From contig CBDFKS010000007.1 of the NCBI GenBank assembly GCA_965248905.1, forward strand, positions 186,001-250,000: 64,000 bases of DNA, in the 5' to 3' direction. Below, one piece after another: positions 54,997-62,493 of this stretch. The notes under the pieces are model-generated. The model searched no databases, was not told the DNA's origin, and worked only from the letters and a program-made list of their open reading frames with translations. The stretch is from CBDFKS01 sp965248905. GTDB taxonomy: Bacteria; Chloroflexota; Dehalococcoidia; Lucifugimonadales; JAGWBF01. Made by a program: the position numbers and the translations under genes. The stretch's first letter is position 1; each line of letters opens with the position of its first letter.

Positions 54997-55352
54997 GCAG
55001 GCCCTTCGCCAACCGGAGGTTCCTTGAGGCAGCGACGCTGATTCGGCAGGAGCCAGGAACGGACAACGAATACGGGGAGTGGGTGCAGGGACAAGAGACC
55101 CGGACCGATATCACCGTGGTCAGCGCCCCGCCAGACGCAGCAAAGATGCGAGACGTGCTGCCGGAGGGCACCAGGCTTTCTGAGTCCAGAACCTTTTGGA
55201 TAGATGGCGTAGAGGTCAAGCCTGTAAAGGTCGGCCTCAACGCCACCGAGGGCGACGTGATCGAGCACAAGGGCACGCGCTACCGGGTGAATCAGATCGA
55301 GGAATGGCCGGGTTTCGTGGAAGTCCTGGGTGTCCGAGAGGAAGTGCAGTGA
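54993..55352 (+). CDS. head-tail adaptor-type protein
   Basis: The 119-residue protein has RFLEAATLIRQEPGTDNEYG, then GTRLSESRTFWIDGVEVKPV and GTRYRVNQIEEWPGFVEVLG, a beta-rich adaptor or stopper of the tail joint. Overlaps its neighbours. Confidence 0.65.
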   Translation: MSRPFANRRFLEAATLIRQEPGTDNEYGEWVQGQETRTDITVVSAPPDAAKMRDVLPEGTRLSESRTFWIDGVEVKPVKVGLNATEGDVIEHKGTRYRVNQIEEWPGFVEVLGVREEVQ

Positions 55353-55882
55353 TAGCCCCGACGACCCAGAGCCTCGAGCGCACCATCCGAGGACTGGTGG
55401 CGGCGGGGTCCGATCTCGAGTCTCGCCGGGTTAGACCGGGGAATCAAGGCGGTGCAGTACCGAACGACCTGTTCGCCACGGTGGTGCTGATTCATCAGGA
55501 CATCAAGGGAATACCAGCGACCGTGATGAGCCTTGCTTCAAACGGGGCAGACCTGAACGCTCCGACAATAGCGACGGTTCGAGGGAGGTACTCGGTTCAG
55601 TGGTTCCACACCGGAGCACACGACGCCGCCAAGAGGCTGTCGGTGTGGGTCTGGTCACCGGAAGGGGTGGCCCAGGCGCAACAGGCCGATCTGACCGTGC
55701 TGCGTGTATCGGACGTTCGGCAGCTCGACGACGTGGTGTCTGGAGCCTGGGAGGAGCGAGCCGGGCTGGACATTGACGTTGGCTACACGCAGAAGATCGA
55801 CCAGACGGTTGGCCGCCTGAAAGCCGCTCCCATCGAGGTCGGGGCAGGTGGTAGCACCGAGACCATTACAGTGGAGGTTTAG
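55349..55882 (+). CDS. tail-neck protein (LIC_12616-like)
   Basis: The 177-residue protein has RPGNQGGAVPNDLFATVVLI, GRYSVQWFHTGAHDAAKRLS and LDDVVSGAWEERAGLDIDVG YTQ. The order Y.....Q..G....A......W and E.R...D...Y is that of phage neck terminator or tail-end proteins found next to sheath genes. GTG start. Confidence 0.65.
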   Translation: MIAPTTQSLERTIRGLVAAGSDLESRRVRPGNQGGAVPNDLFATVVLIHQDIKGIPATVMSLASNGADLNAPTIATVRGRYSVQWFHTGAHDAAKRLSVWVWSPEGVAQAQQADLTVLRVSDVRQLDDVVSGAWEERAGLDIDVGYTQKIDQTVGRLKAAPIEVGAGGSTETITVEV

Positions 55883-55885
55883 ACA

Positions 55886-58800
55886 ATGACTCTTGGTATA
55901 CAGGACATCGTAGAGGTAAAGGCGCAGATAAGGCCCCGTGGCGCTGGGGGCAGAGAGTTTGGGAGAACGCTGCTGCTCACCACCGACCCCACCCTGGACG
56001 CTGGTGCGGGTAGGGTACGGGTCTTTGCCAGCATGGACGAGGTAGCCAGGGTATTTACTGCGGACTCCGTACCCTATCAGGCGGCCCAGGTCTACTTCTC
56101 CCAGGTACCCTATCCCCGGAACCTGGTGATAGGCCGCTGGATCAACACAAGGGAGTCGGCTAGGCTAACCGGGGGCAGCCCGGCGTCTTTAGAGACATTC
56201 CACGGACGCGCCACCGTGGTCAGGGGCAGCGGTACTGTGGCGTCGCTGGATGCGTTCCACGGTAGGGCCACGGTCCTAACCGGCGCGGGGATGGTTGCTG
56301 ATTTGGTCAACTTCCATGGACGCGCCACCGTAGTCACCGGCACGGGGACGGTGGCTGACCTGGTCAACTTCCACGGACGCGCCACCGTGCTGACCGGCAC
56401 GGGGACGGTTGCCGACCTTGTCAACTTCCACGGACGCGCCACCGTAGTCACCGGAACGGGGACGGTTGCCTCCCTGGACACGTTCCATGGACGCGCCACC
56501 GTAGTCACCGGAACGGGTACAGTGGCTTCGCTGACGACGCTTCAAGGCATCACCAGCGGGACCGTGACCTTCCTGAGCCAGACGGTCACCGGACTAGATT
56601 TCTCCTCGGACACCGACCTCGATGGCGTGGCCTCCACGCTTCAGACGGCGCTCAGAGCTACCAGCTCCACGGACCTGGACAACGTAGAGGTCGTCTACGA
56701 CAGCGCCGCCTCGGCCTTCGTCGTCACTCTGCCTCTAGACAGCAGCGGGGTTGTGCCCACCGCAAGCGCGGCCTTCACCGGAACCGAGTCCGACGAGCTG
56801 GGCCTGGACACCGCAACCATCGTCAACGGTGTCGATGCCATCAAGAGCGGGACCGTGACGTTCCTGAGTCAGACGTTGACCGGGCTCGATTTCTCCGCAG
56901 TCACCGACTACGACGATGTGGCCTCCGTGCTTCAGACGGCGCTCCGGGCCACCAGCTCTACGGACCTGGACAACGTAGAGGTTGACTATGACAGCACCGG
57001 AGCGGCATTCGTGGTGACGATCCCCCTCGACAGCAGCGGAGAGGCAACCAGCGTCAGTGCGGCCTTCACTGGAACCGAGTCCGACGAGCTGGGCCTGGAC
57101 ACTGCCACCATCGTCAACGGCGTGGACGCCATACAGTCCGGGACCGTTACTTTCCTGAGCCAGACCGTGACCAGCTTGGACTTCTCCGCCGTCACGGACT
57201 ACGACGGGGTGGCTTCCGTGCTCCAGACGGCGCTCCGGGCAACGTCCGCCACCAGCCTCGATGAGGTGGAGGTCGCCTACGACGGGTCGGTGTTTGTCGT
57301 CACTCTGCCTCTAGACAGCAGCGGGGCGGCAACCAGTGTCAGCGCGGCGTTTACCGGGGACGACGCGGATGAGCTGGGCCTGGACACTGCAACCATCGTC
57401 AACGGCGTCGACGCCATACAGTCCGGGACCGTTACTTTCCTGAGCCAGACCGTGACCAGCTTGGACTTCTCCGCCGTCACGGACTACGACGACGTGGCCT
57501 CCGTGCTCCAGGATGCTCTCCGCGCTGCATCTGTGACGGCCCTGGCTTCCGTGGAGGTTGCCTATCAAGGCGGGGTGTTCGTCGTGATAATCCCCTTGGA
57601 CAGCCAGGGAGCGGCAACCAGCGTCAGCGCGGCGTTTACCGGAACCGAGTCCGACGAGCTGGGCTTGGACACTGCAACCATCGTCAACGGCGTCGACGCC
57701 ATCGTGTCCGGGACCGTTACCTTCCTGAGTCAGACATTGACCGGGCTCGATTTCTCCGCAGTCACCGACTACGACGATGTGGCTGCTGTGCTCCAGACGG
57801 CGCTGCGTGGGGCCACGGGCACGACGCTTGATGCCGTCGAGGTCTCCTACGACAGCGACGCCTCGGCGTTTGTGGTCACAATCCCGCTGGCGGCCGATGG
57901 CTCGGCCACGGCGGTCATCGCGGCCTTCACCGGGGCAACCGCCGACGAGGTGGGCCTGGGTACGGTCACGATTGAAGACGGCATAGACACTATCACCGCC
58001 GGCAGCGTGACATTCCACGGTGCAAGCCTTGCTGGTCTGGACTTCAGCTCCGTGGCGGGATACGACGATGTGGCTGCTGTGGTCCAGAACGCTCTGCGGG
58101 GAAGCTCCGTCGCCATCCTTGATGCAGTAGAGGTGGAGCACGACGGCTCGCAGTTCGTCCTCACCCTTCCGCTTGGCTTAGACGGGTTCGCCACTGAGGT
58201 GAGCGGCCCCTTCACCGGAGAGCATGCCGACGAGTTGGGCCTGGGTACAGTGGAAATCACCGCCGGAGTGAACGGTATAGGAGCAGGCTCCCTTACTTGG
58301 CAGGGTTACACCATCTCCGGCTTGGACTTCACCGGTGCCGCGTCTTACGACGACGTGGCCAACATCGTCCAGACTGCCTTGCGTGCCGTGACAGCATCAG
58401 GCCGGGCAGATCTGCGCAGCGCGTCGGTCGAATACGATCCCGCCGACTTCTTCCGAGCGAGCCTGGGATTTCGCACTAACGGCGATCCCTACCCCATCAC
58501 CGGCTTCAAGGTGGATGTAGCCCAAGGAGCGGCTTCCGCTCTGGGGCTGGATAACGCCTCTGGCGGCAGCATCGACCCGGGCCACGCGTCCGAAACCATC
58601 GAGGACGCGATGGACTCCATCAGCGGGCTGGACGATGGCTGGTACTTCGTTACGGTGGACTCGAGCATCACCACGGGTGCAGACCTGCTCTCCCTGTCTC
58701 GGTGGGTTCAGGCCAAGGTCCACATGCTGGCGTTGGATGTGGTGGACGAGGGTGTCCTGACGCCTAACGAGTCCACCAGCCTGGCGGCGCAGCTATCCGC

Positions 58801-59455
58801 CCTGGAGCAGCAGAGGACCTTCCTGGTCTGGTCTAGAACCAGGGACAGCAAGGCCCTATCGCTGGCCGGGAGGCTCTCCAGCGTCAACTTTGAAGGGCAG
58901 AACACGCTCATCACGCCCAAGTTCAAGAGCCTGCCGGGGACCAGCCCAGACATCGTGACGACTGCTCAGAAGGAGGAGCTGGACCGGAAGTGGGTCGGGT
59001 ACTACACCCGCTTTGGCCCGGATGCCATCTTCGCCGAGGGATGGACGCAAGCCGGGGACTGGATTGACGTGCGGTATTGGCTGGACTGGATCACCAAGGC
59101 TATGCAGAGCGAGGTGTACAACCTGCTTAGGCAACATCCAACTAGGGTGCCGCAGACAGCCGAGGGACTGGCCAGTATAGAGGCAGCCATCGAGCGGGTG
59201 TGCGAGGCGGGCCGCAGGAACGGCGGCATCGCTCCGGGCCGAGTGTCCGAGCCGGTCGCCAACGACATACGGCTGGCCTCGAACAACCCGTCCTTCGAGG
59301 GGTTCCTGCCAACGGGGTATCTGGTGGTAATAGGCTCCATAGCAGATCAGCTACAGATACACCGCGACGCCCGCGTAAGCCCGACGATCCGGGTATGGTT
59401 GAAGGGCAGCGGAGCCATGCACCACATAACCATCGGACTGGTATTCACCGGGTAG
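55886..59455 (+). CDS. tail sheath protein (DUF3383-like) with internal repeat expansions
   Basis: The 1189-residue protein begins IQDIVEVKAQIRPRGAGGRE, typical of DUF3383 sheath proteins, and ends with the C-terminal sheath domain (NPSFEGFLPTGYLVVIGSIA, then VWLKGSGAMHHITIGLVF). Normal length is near 400-500. The surplus is six 19-residue repeats (56183-56524) and seven ~95-residue copies of an insertion domain (56555 to about 58610). The repeats are in frame and no stop occurs. It forms the contractile sheath. Confidence 0.88.
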   Translation: MTLGIQDIVEVKAQIRPRGAGGREFGRTLLLTTDPTLDAGAGRVRVFASMDEVARVFTADSVPYQAAQVYFSQVPYPRNLVIGRWINTRESARLTGGSPASLETFHGRATVVRGSGTVASLDAFHGRATVLTGAGMVADLVNFHGRATVVTGTGTVADLVNFHGRATVLTGTGTVADLVNFHGRATVVTGTGTVASLDTFHGRATVVTGTGTVASLTTLQGITSGTVTFLSQTVTGLDFSSDTDLDGVASTLQTALRATSSTDLDNVEVVYDSAASAFVVTLPLDSSGVVPTASAAFTGTESDELGLDTATIVNGVDAIKSGTVTFLSQTLTGLDFSAVTDYDDVASVLQTALRATSSTDLDNVEVDYDSTGAAFVVTIPLDSSGEATSVSAAFTGTESDELGLDTATIVNGVDAIQSGTVTFLSQTVTSLDFSAVTDYDGVASVLQTALRATSATSLDEVEVAYDGSVFVVTLPLDSSGAATSVSAAFTGDDADELGLDTATIVNGVDAIQSGTVTFLSQTVTSLDFSAVTDYDDVASVLQDALRAASVTALASVEVAYQGGVFVVIIPLDSQGAATSVSAAFTGTESDELGLDTATIVNGVDAIVSGTVTFLSQTLTGLDFSAVTDYDDVAAVLQTALRGATGTTLDAVEVSYDSDASAFVVTIPLAADGSATAVIAAFTGATADEVGLGTVTIEDGIDTITAGSVTFHGASLAGLDFSSVAGYDDVAAVVQNALRGSSVAILDAVEVEHDGSQFVLTLPLGLDGFATEVSGPFTGEHADELGLGTVEITAGVNGIGAGSLTWQGYTISGLDFTGAASYDDVANIVQTALRAVTASGRADLRSASVEYDPADFFRASLGFRTNGDPYPITGFKVDVAQGAASALGLDNASGGSIDPGHASETIEDAMDSISGLDDGWYFVTVDSSITTGADLLSLSRWVQAKVHMLALDVVDEGVLTPNESTSLAAQLSALEQQRTFLVWSRTRDSKALSLAGRLSSVNFEGQNTLITPKFKSLPGTSPDIVTTAQKEELDRKWVGYYTRFGPDAIFAEGWTQAGDWIDVRYWLDWITKAMQSEVYNLLRQHPTRVPQTAEGLASIEAAIERVCEAGRRNGGIAPGRVSEPVANDIRLASNNPSFEGFLPTGYLVVIGSIADQLQIHRDARVSPTIRVWLKGSGAMHHITIGLVFTG
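56183..56524 (+). repeat. six 57-bp repeats in the sheath gene
   Basis: Each unit codes 19 residues of the form ASLDxFHGRATVVTGTGTV. Unit starts are 56183, 56240, 56297, 56354, 56411 and 56468. Copies 3, 4 and 5 (ADLVNFHGRATV) are nearly identical, which points to recent slippage or unequal exchange. Confidence 0.95.
56555..58610 (+). repeat. seven domain repeats (285-291 bp) in the sheath gene
   Basis: The unit reads SGTVTFLSQTVTGLDFS, VASVLQTALRATS, VEVxYD, FVVTLPLDSSG and FTGTESDELGLDTATIVNGVDAI. Units begin at 56555, 56846, 57137, 57422, 57707, 57998 and 58283; units 1, 2 and 5 are 291 bp and 3, 4 and 6 are 285 bp. Units 1-5 are very alike, 6-7 diverged. The last runs into the sheath body (DNASGGSIDPG). 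Confidence 0.95.
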
Positions 59456-59466
59456 GAGGAAGAACA

Positions 59467-59973
59467 ATGTTTTTTTCGTTGCAAGACGTAACGGTTATTC
59501 TCAACGGCCACACCGTGGAGGGTCAGCAAACCATAGTGGAGGGTGAGCACATCATAAAGGGCTGGTCTGAGGATTCGGACGCCCTCACACTGCCGGACGC
59601 ATTCGAGTTCGCCAGCGTTCGGCGCGGCGCGACTGGAGACATGGCGGCGTTCAGCACAGGGGACAGGGGCGGCCCGGTAACGCTCAAGCTGATGCCCAAC
59701 TCCCCCTCGGTGCCGTTCTTGATGAACCAGGTGACGCGGATCCTGAAGGATAAGGCCGAAGTGATCTGGGGCGGTAGCGTAAAGCACGGTAGGTCAGGTG
59801 CCAGCGTTACACTCAATCGGGGCATCCTCGTCTCTGGCCCCGTGTGGTACACGATGGGCAAGGGCGAGGTGGGCAACCTCACCTTCATGTGGGAGTTTCA
59901 GGAGATTATCCCCAACTTCACCAAGGTGAACTTCGCAGACTTGCCGGTGCTAGAGCCGCAAGGGGGAAACTAG
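59467..59973 (+). CDS. tail tube protein
   Basis: The 168-residue protein has LQDVTVILNGHTVEGQQTIV, FEFASVRRGATGDMAAFSTG and GVGNLTFMWEF-like GEVGNLTFMWEFQEIIPNFT. Position directly after the sheath and the beta-rich pattern indicate the inner tube of a myovirus tail. GGAGGAAGAACA precedes the ATG. Confidence 0.8.
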   Translation: MFFSLQDVTVILNGHTVEGQQTIVEGEHIIKGWSEDSDALTLPDAFEFASVRRGATGDMAAFSTGDRGGPVTLKLMPNSPSVPFLMNQVTRILKDKAEVIWGGSVKHGRSGASVTLNRGILVSGPVWYTMGKGEVGNLTFMWEFQEIIPNFTKVNFADLPVLEPQGGN

Positions 59974-60614
59974 ATGGTAACGCTTAACGGAATAGGCGGC
60001 GACCTAACAAAGACCGAGTTCGAGATAGGCGGCACACGATTTGCTGTGTCCAAGCTGCCGGCAATGGCGGCCTTCGACCTCCTGGAGGCGATCAGGCACG
60101 AGCTGGGCAAGTCAAAGGCTCTGTCGCTGCCTACAGAGGCGCTGAACGAGGACGACAGGTCAATAGCAGCTTTTCTCAAGATCGTGCTGTCGCTGGACCC
60201 TGCGTTTGTGCGCCAGGTGCGTCAGAAGCTATTCGAGAAGGTGGCTTTCTCCAACGCGCGGGTTCCCACTCCACAGCAGCTAGCTGGGGCCGAGGAGATG
60301 GCCTTCGACGGCCTGGAGCCCATTGCGATCTACGAAGTGCTGGTGCGGAGTGCAGCCGTAAATTTTACGCCGTCCTTAGACGCCCTCGTCTCCAGGTTGA
60401 GAGACGCCCCCCTGGTTTCGAGCCCGTCCGTCCCCTCGGAATAAAGCCCTTCTTCGGCGCTCTCATAGACGCTGAGCTGGCTGAATACCTGCCGCTCAAG
60501 GAGCGTTACACTTTGGATGAGGCGCTCGACCTCCATGAGATATTGGTCGCCCGAATAGAGAACGAGCATCGTTCCCATGCGGAGGCGGAGCGAAAGGCTA
60601 AGGAGAAGCGGTGA
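59974..60614 (+). CDS. tail assembly chaperone with probable -1 frameshift extension
   Basis: The zero-frame protein (59974-60444, 156 residues) has FEIGGTRFAVSKLPAMAAFD and FLKIVLSLDPAFVRQVRQKL and ends at TAA. The -1 frame is open across the end and continues IKPFFGALIDAELAEYLPLK, ALDLHEILVARIENEHRSHA to TGA at 60612-60614. The slippery heptamer A-AAT-TTT (60360-60366) lies in the right register; a C-run at 60407-60412 is an alternative. This is the G/GT arrangement of tailed phages, in which the long form links tube and tape measure. Confidence 0.7.
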
Positions 60615-60661
60615 GAGATTCGATAAGGAAGAACCAGAGTCCTGCGACGGTGCAGGTGCCG

Positions 60662-60928
60662 TCAGCGGTATACGTCGTCGCGTCTGCCGACCCTCACCAC
60701 GAGGACACGCAAGGCACGATCTTGAATATCACAGATAACGCGATAGTCACCAACACGGTAACGCCACAGCCCACCGAGCGGGCCACTCAACGCTTGTCCC
60801 AGGTCTCGCGGGTTTTCCAGCACGGAGACCCGCTGGTCCATGTAATCGACGATGCGCCGGGCCGCCTGCCTGTCGAGTCTACGGAGCTGAGTCCTGGCCG
60901 TGTCGGTGTACTCAATTGTCCAGGCCAA
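60662..60928 (-). CDS. relE: RelE/ParE-type toxin
   Basis: The 88-residue protein has EYTDTARTQLRRLDRQAARR and LWRYRVGDYRVICDIQDRAL VVRVGRRDDVY, the usual RelE ending (R..G.YRV......V......GHR..VY). The start overlaps the antitoxin stop. The pair is antisense to the tail genes. Confidence 0.88.
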   Translation of the reverse strand: MAWTIEYTDTARTQLRRLDRQAARRIVDYMDQRVSVLENPRDLGQALSGPLGGLWRYRVGDYRVICDIQDRALRVLVVRVGRRDDVYR

Positions 60929-61139
60929 GCTCTGCCCTCACTTCTTCGGACGAGTAGACTGGCTCCTCGCCCTTGCGGACCCGTTCGAGCACGTCGGCAG
61001 CAAGGTAGTAGTCTTCCATGTCCTCAAGCCCGCGCTCGATCATCTCGCGTAGGTAGAACGCCTTCGTGCGCCCAGTCTTCGAGGCCAGATAATCAAGCCG
61101 TTGTTCTATCTCTGGCGAAAGGCGAATCGAAGTTGCCAT
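60912..61139 (-). CDS. relB: RelB/CopG-type antitoxin
   Basis: The 75-residue protein begins MATSIRLSPEIEQRLDYLAS KTGRTKAFYLREMIERGLED, a ribbon-helix-helix with the family tail EEVRAELGL. GGAGGG precedes the ATG at 61139. Upstream TATACT may be its -10 box. Confidence 0.88.
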   Translation of the reverse strand: MATSIRLSPEIEQRLDYLASKTGRTKAFYLREMIERGLEDMEDYYLAADVLERVRKGEEPVYSSEEVRAELGLDN

Positions 61140-61225
61140 CGGGTTGTCCCTCCGTAGTGCGATACAGATATTCAGTATATCATAGAGGGGGCAGGTCAGC
61201 ATCAAGAAACCTTAGGAGGCACACC

Positions 61226-61267
61226 ATGACCAAGCACATACGGGTATTGAAGGAAGGTTGGAAATGA
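61226..61267 (+). pseudogene. truncated start (13 codons), duplicate of the 61609 head
   Basis: MTKHIRVLKEGWK and a TGA. Its AGGAGGCACACC and ATGACCAAGCA are repeated before and in the gene at 61609 (AGGAGGCGCACC, ATGACCAAGCA). The gene between them looks inserted into a duplicated head. Confidence 0.55.
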
Positions 61268-61593
61268 CTGAGGAAGTGAGAAACGCCGCGATAGGAGCCC
61301 TCGTCGTCGAGTATGAAGAGAACGAGAGGCGCATAGCAACGCTAAAGTCATTGCTATACAAGATAGGTACAGACCTCGAGCTATTGGGCCGTGAATTGCA
61401 AAGGGTTCCGTCCGAGGTTAAAGCAACAGATGCCGAGTTCCGTTTCCGCTTACATAGCGCCGTTCCTTGCGCATCTGTCTCTTCCAACGACCTCCGCGAT
61501 CACTTAGATACATGGCACAAGGCGCTTGCCAACAAGGAACGGCTAGAGGACTGCCTAAGACAGGCCGGCCTGGAGAAACTCATTGGGAAGTAA
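61264..61593 (+). CDS. helical protein of unknown function (109 aa)
   Basis: The protein has a coiled coil YEENERRIATLKSLLYKIGT DLELLGREL, and a second helix WHKALANKERLEDCLRQAGL. The ATG overlaps the stop of the 13-codon remnant, so translation may be coupled. Not recognised. Confidence 0.55.
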   Translation: MTEEVRNAAIGALVVEYEENERRIATLKSLLYKIGTDLELLGRELQRVPSEVKATDAEFRFRLHSAVPCASVSSNDLRDHLDTWHKALANKERLEDCLRQAGLEKLIGK

Positions 61594-61608
61594 CGAGGAG
61601 GCGCACCA

Positions 61609-61967
61609 TGACCAAGCAGAAGACCGCCAAGCTCGACCTCAACGGGCAGAAGGTCGATGTCGGCATCCCCAGCAACTTGCTCAGCGACCTCGGCGGGTTG
61701 ATCTACTACGGCGTGCTGGCGCGACTCAGCAAGGACAAAGGCAACGTCGAAGGCCAGCTCAGCGCTGGGGCGGTGATGTGTTCGTTCGCGCAGAGGTGCA
61801 TCAGGAAGGTCGAATCCAGGCAAGGTATCAGTGACGAGTCGTACAAAGCCTGGGCGCACGTCCTCGAATGGGTGGTATCTTCACTGGATTTCGAGAGCCT
61901 GTCTGTTGACCCAGAGTCACCGGAGTTGGCCAAGCTGGCCGCAATAGGTCGTGTAGGAGGAAAGTAA
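61609..61967 (+). CDS. hypothetical protein (118 aa)
   Basis: Reads KTAKLDLNGQKVDVGIPSNL, LIYYGVLARLSKDKGNVEGQ and SDESYKAWAHVLEWVVSSLD. GAGGAGG before the ATG. The next ATG overlaps its stop. It is placed between tail chaperone and tape measure; function unknown. Confidence 0.55.
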
Positions 61968-62491
61968 TGAGATTCGTTCTGCTATTCGTTGCGCTCATCA
62001 CGCTGGGGCTTATAGCCACCGTAGGGTGCGTAGAGTCTGTACCTACGCCAACGCCAACCCCGACCCCTACACTCCAAGAAACCTACCTGAAGTCAGTGCA
62101 GAGGTGGGCGTATGGCGTCGGAATCACTCTTGGTGAACGGGAGCTTTACGAGCAAGACCCAATCTCCATCATTGAGGCCGCGTCAATTGACCCCATCGTC
62201 GAAGAACGCCCCTCATGGATGGCGCTCTTTGAGGGAACGATTAGGGTACTGGAACCGATCTATGTGGAATCTGAGTTTGAAGGGAAGGCTATTCCGAGCT
62301 TCGAGAGCAGGGTTGAGGGTATCAAGAACCTGTTGAGAGCCATGACTAGAGAGTACTGGAATTGGAAGGAAGACCCCTACGAAAACATCGACGCTTTCGA
62401 ACGCCTCACGGAAGCCCACGCTGCAGCCTTTCGCGCCGCTGAACGACTAAACCTTGATGCTATCAAGGCAAGGAACACAGGAGACTACTAA
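61967..62491 (+). CDS. prophage lipoprotein
   Basis: The 174-residue protein has a signal peptide MRFVLLFVALITLGLIATVG C with lipobox IATVGC, a Thr-Pro linker (PTPTPTPTPT) and a helical domain (YWNWKEDPYENIDAFERLTE). Prophage lipoproteins often change the cell surface or block superinfection; that is an inference from type. Confidence 0.65.
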   Translation: MRFVLLFVALITLGLIATVGCVESVPTPTPTPTPTLQETYLKSVQRWAYGVGITLGERELYEQDPISIIEAASIDPIVEERPSWMALFEGTIRVLEPIYVESEFEGKAIPSFESRVEGIKNLLRAMTREYWNWKEDPYENIDAFERLTEAHAAAFRAAERLNLDAIKARNTGDY

Positions 62492-62493
62492 TT

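Noticed and set aside
57777..57986. Second coding frame within the sheath repeats
   Set aside because: Arises from the GC-rich repeat; no ribosome site and no motif.
56110..58260. Long minus-strand frames opposite the sheath repeats
   Set aside because: They mirror the repeats of the sheath gene and have no start signals.
56183..58610. CRISPR-like array from the regular repeats
   Set aside because: The repeats are in frame, code for protein and have no unique spacers. No cas genes are present in the window.
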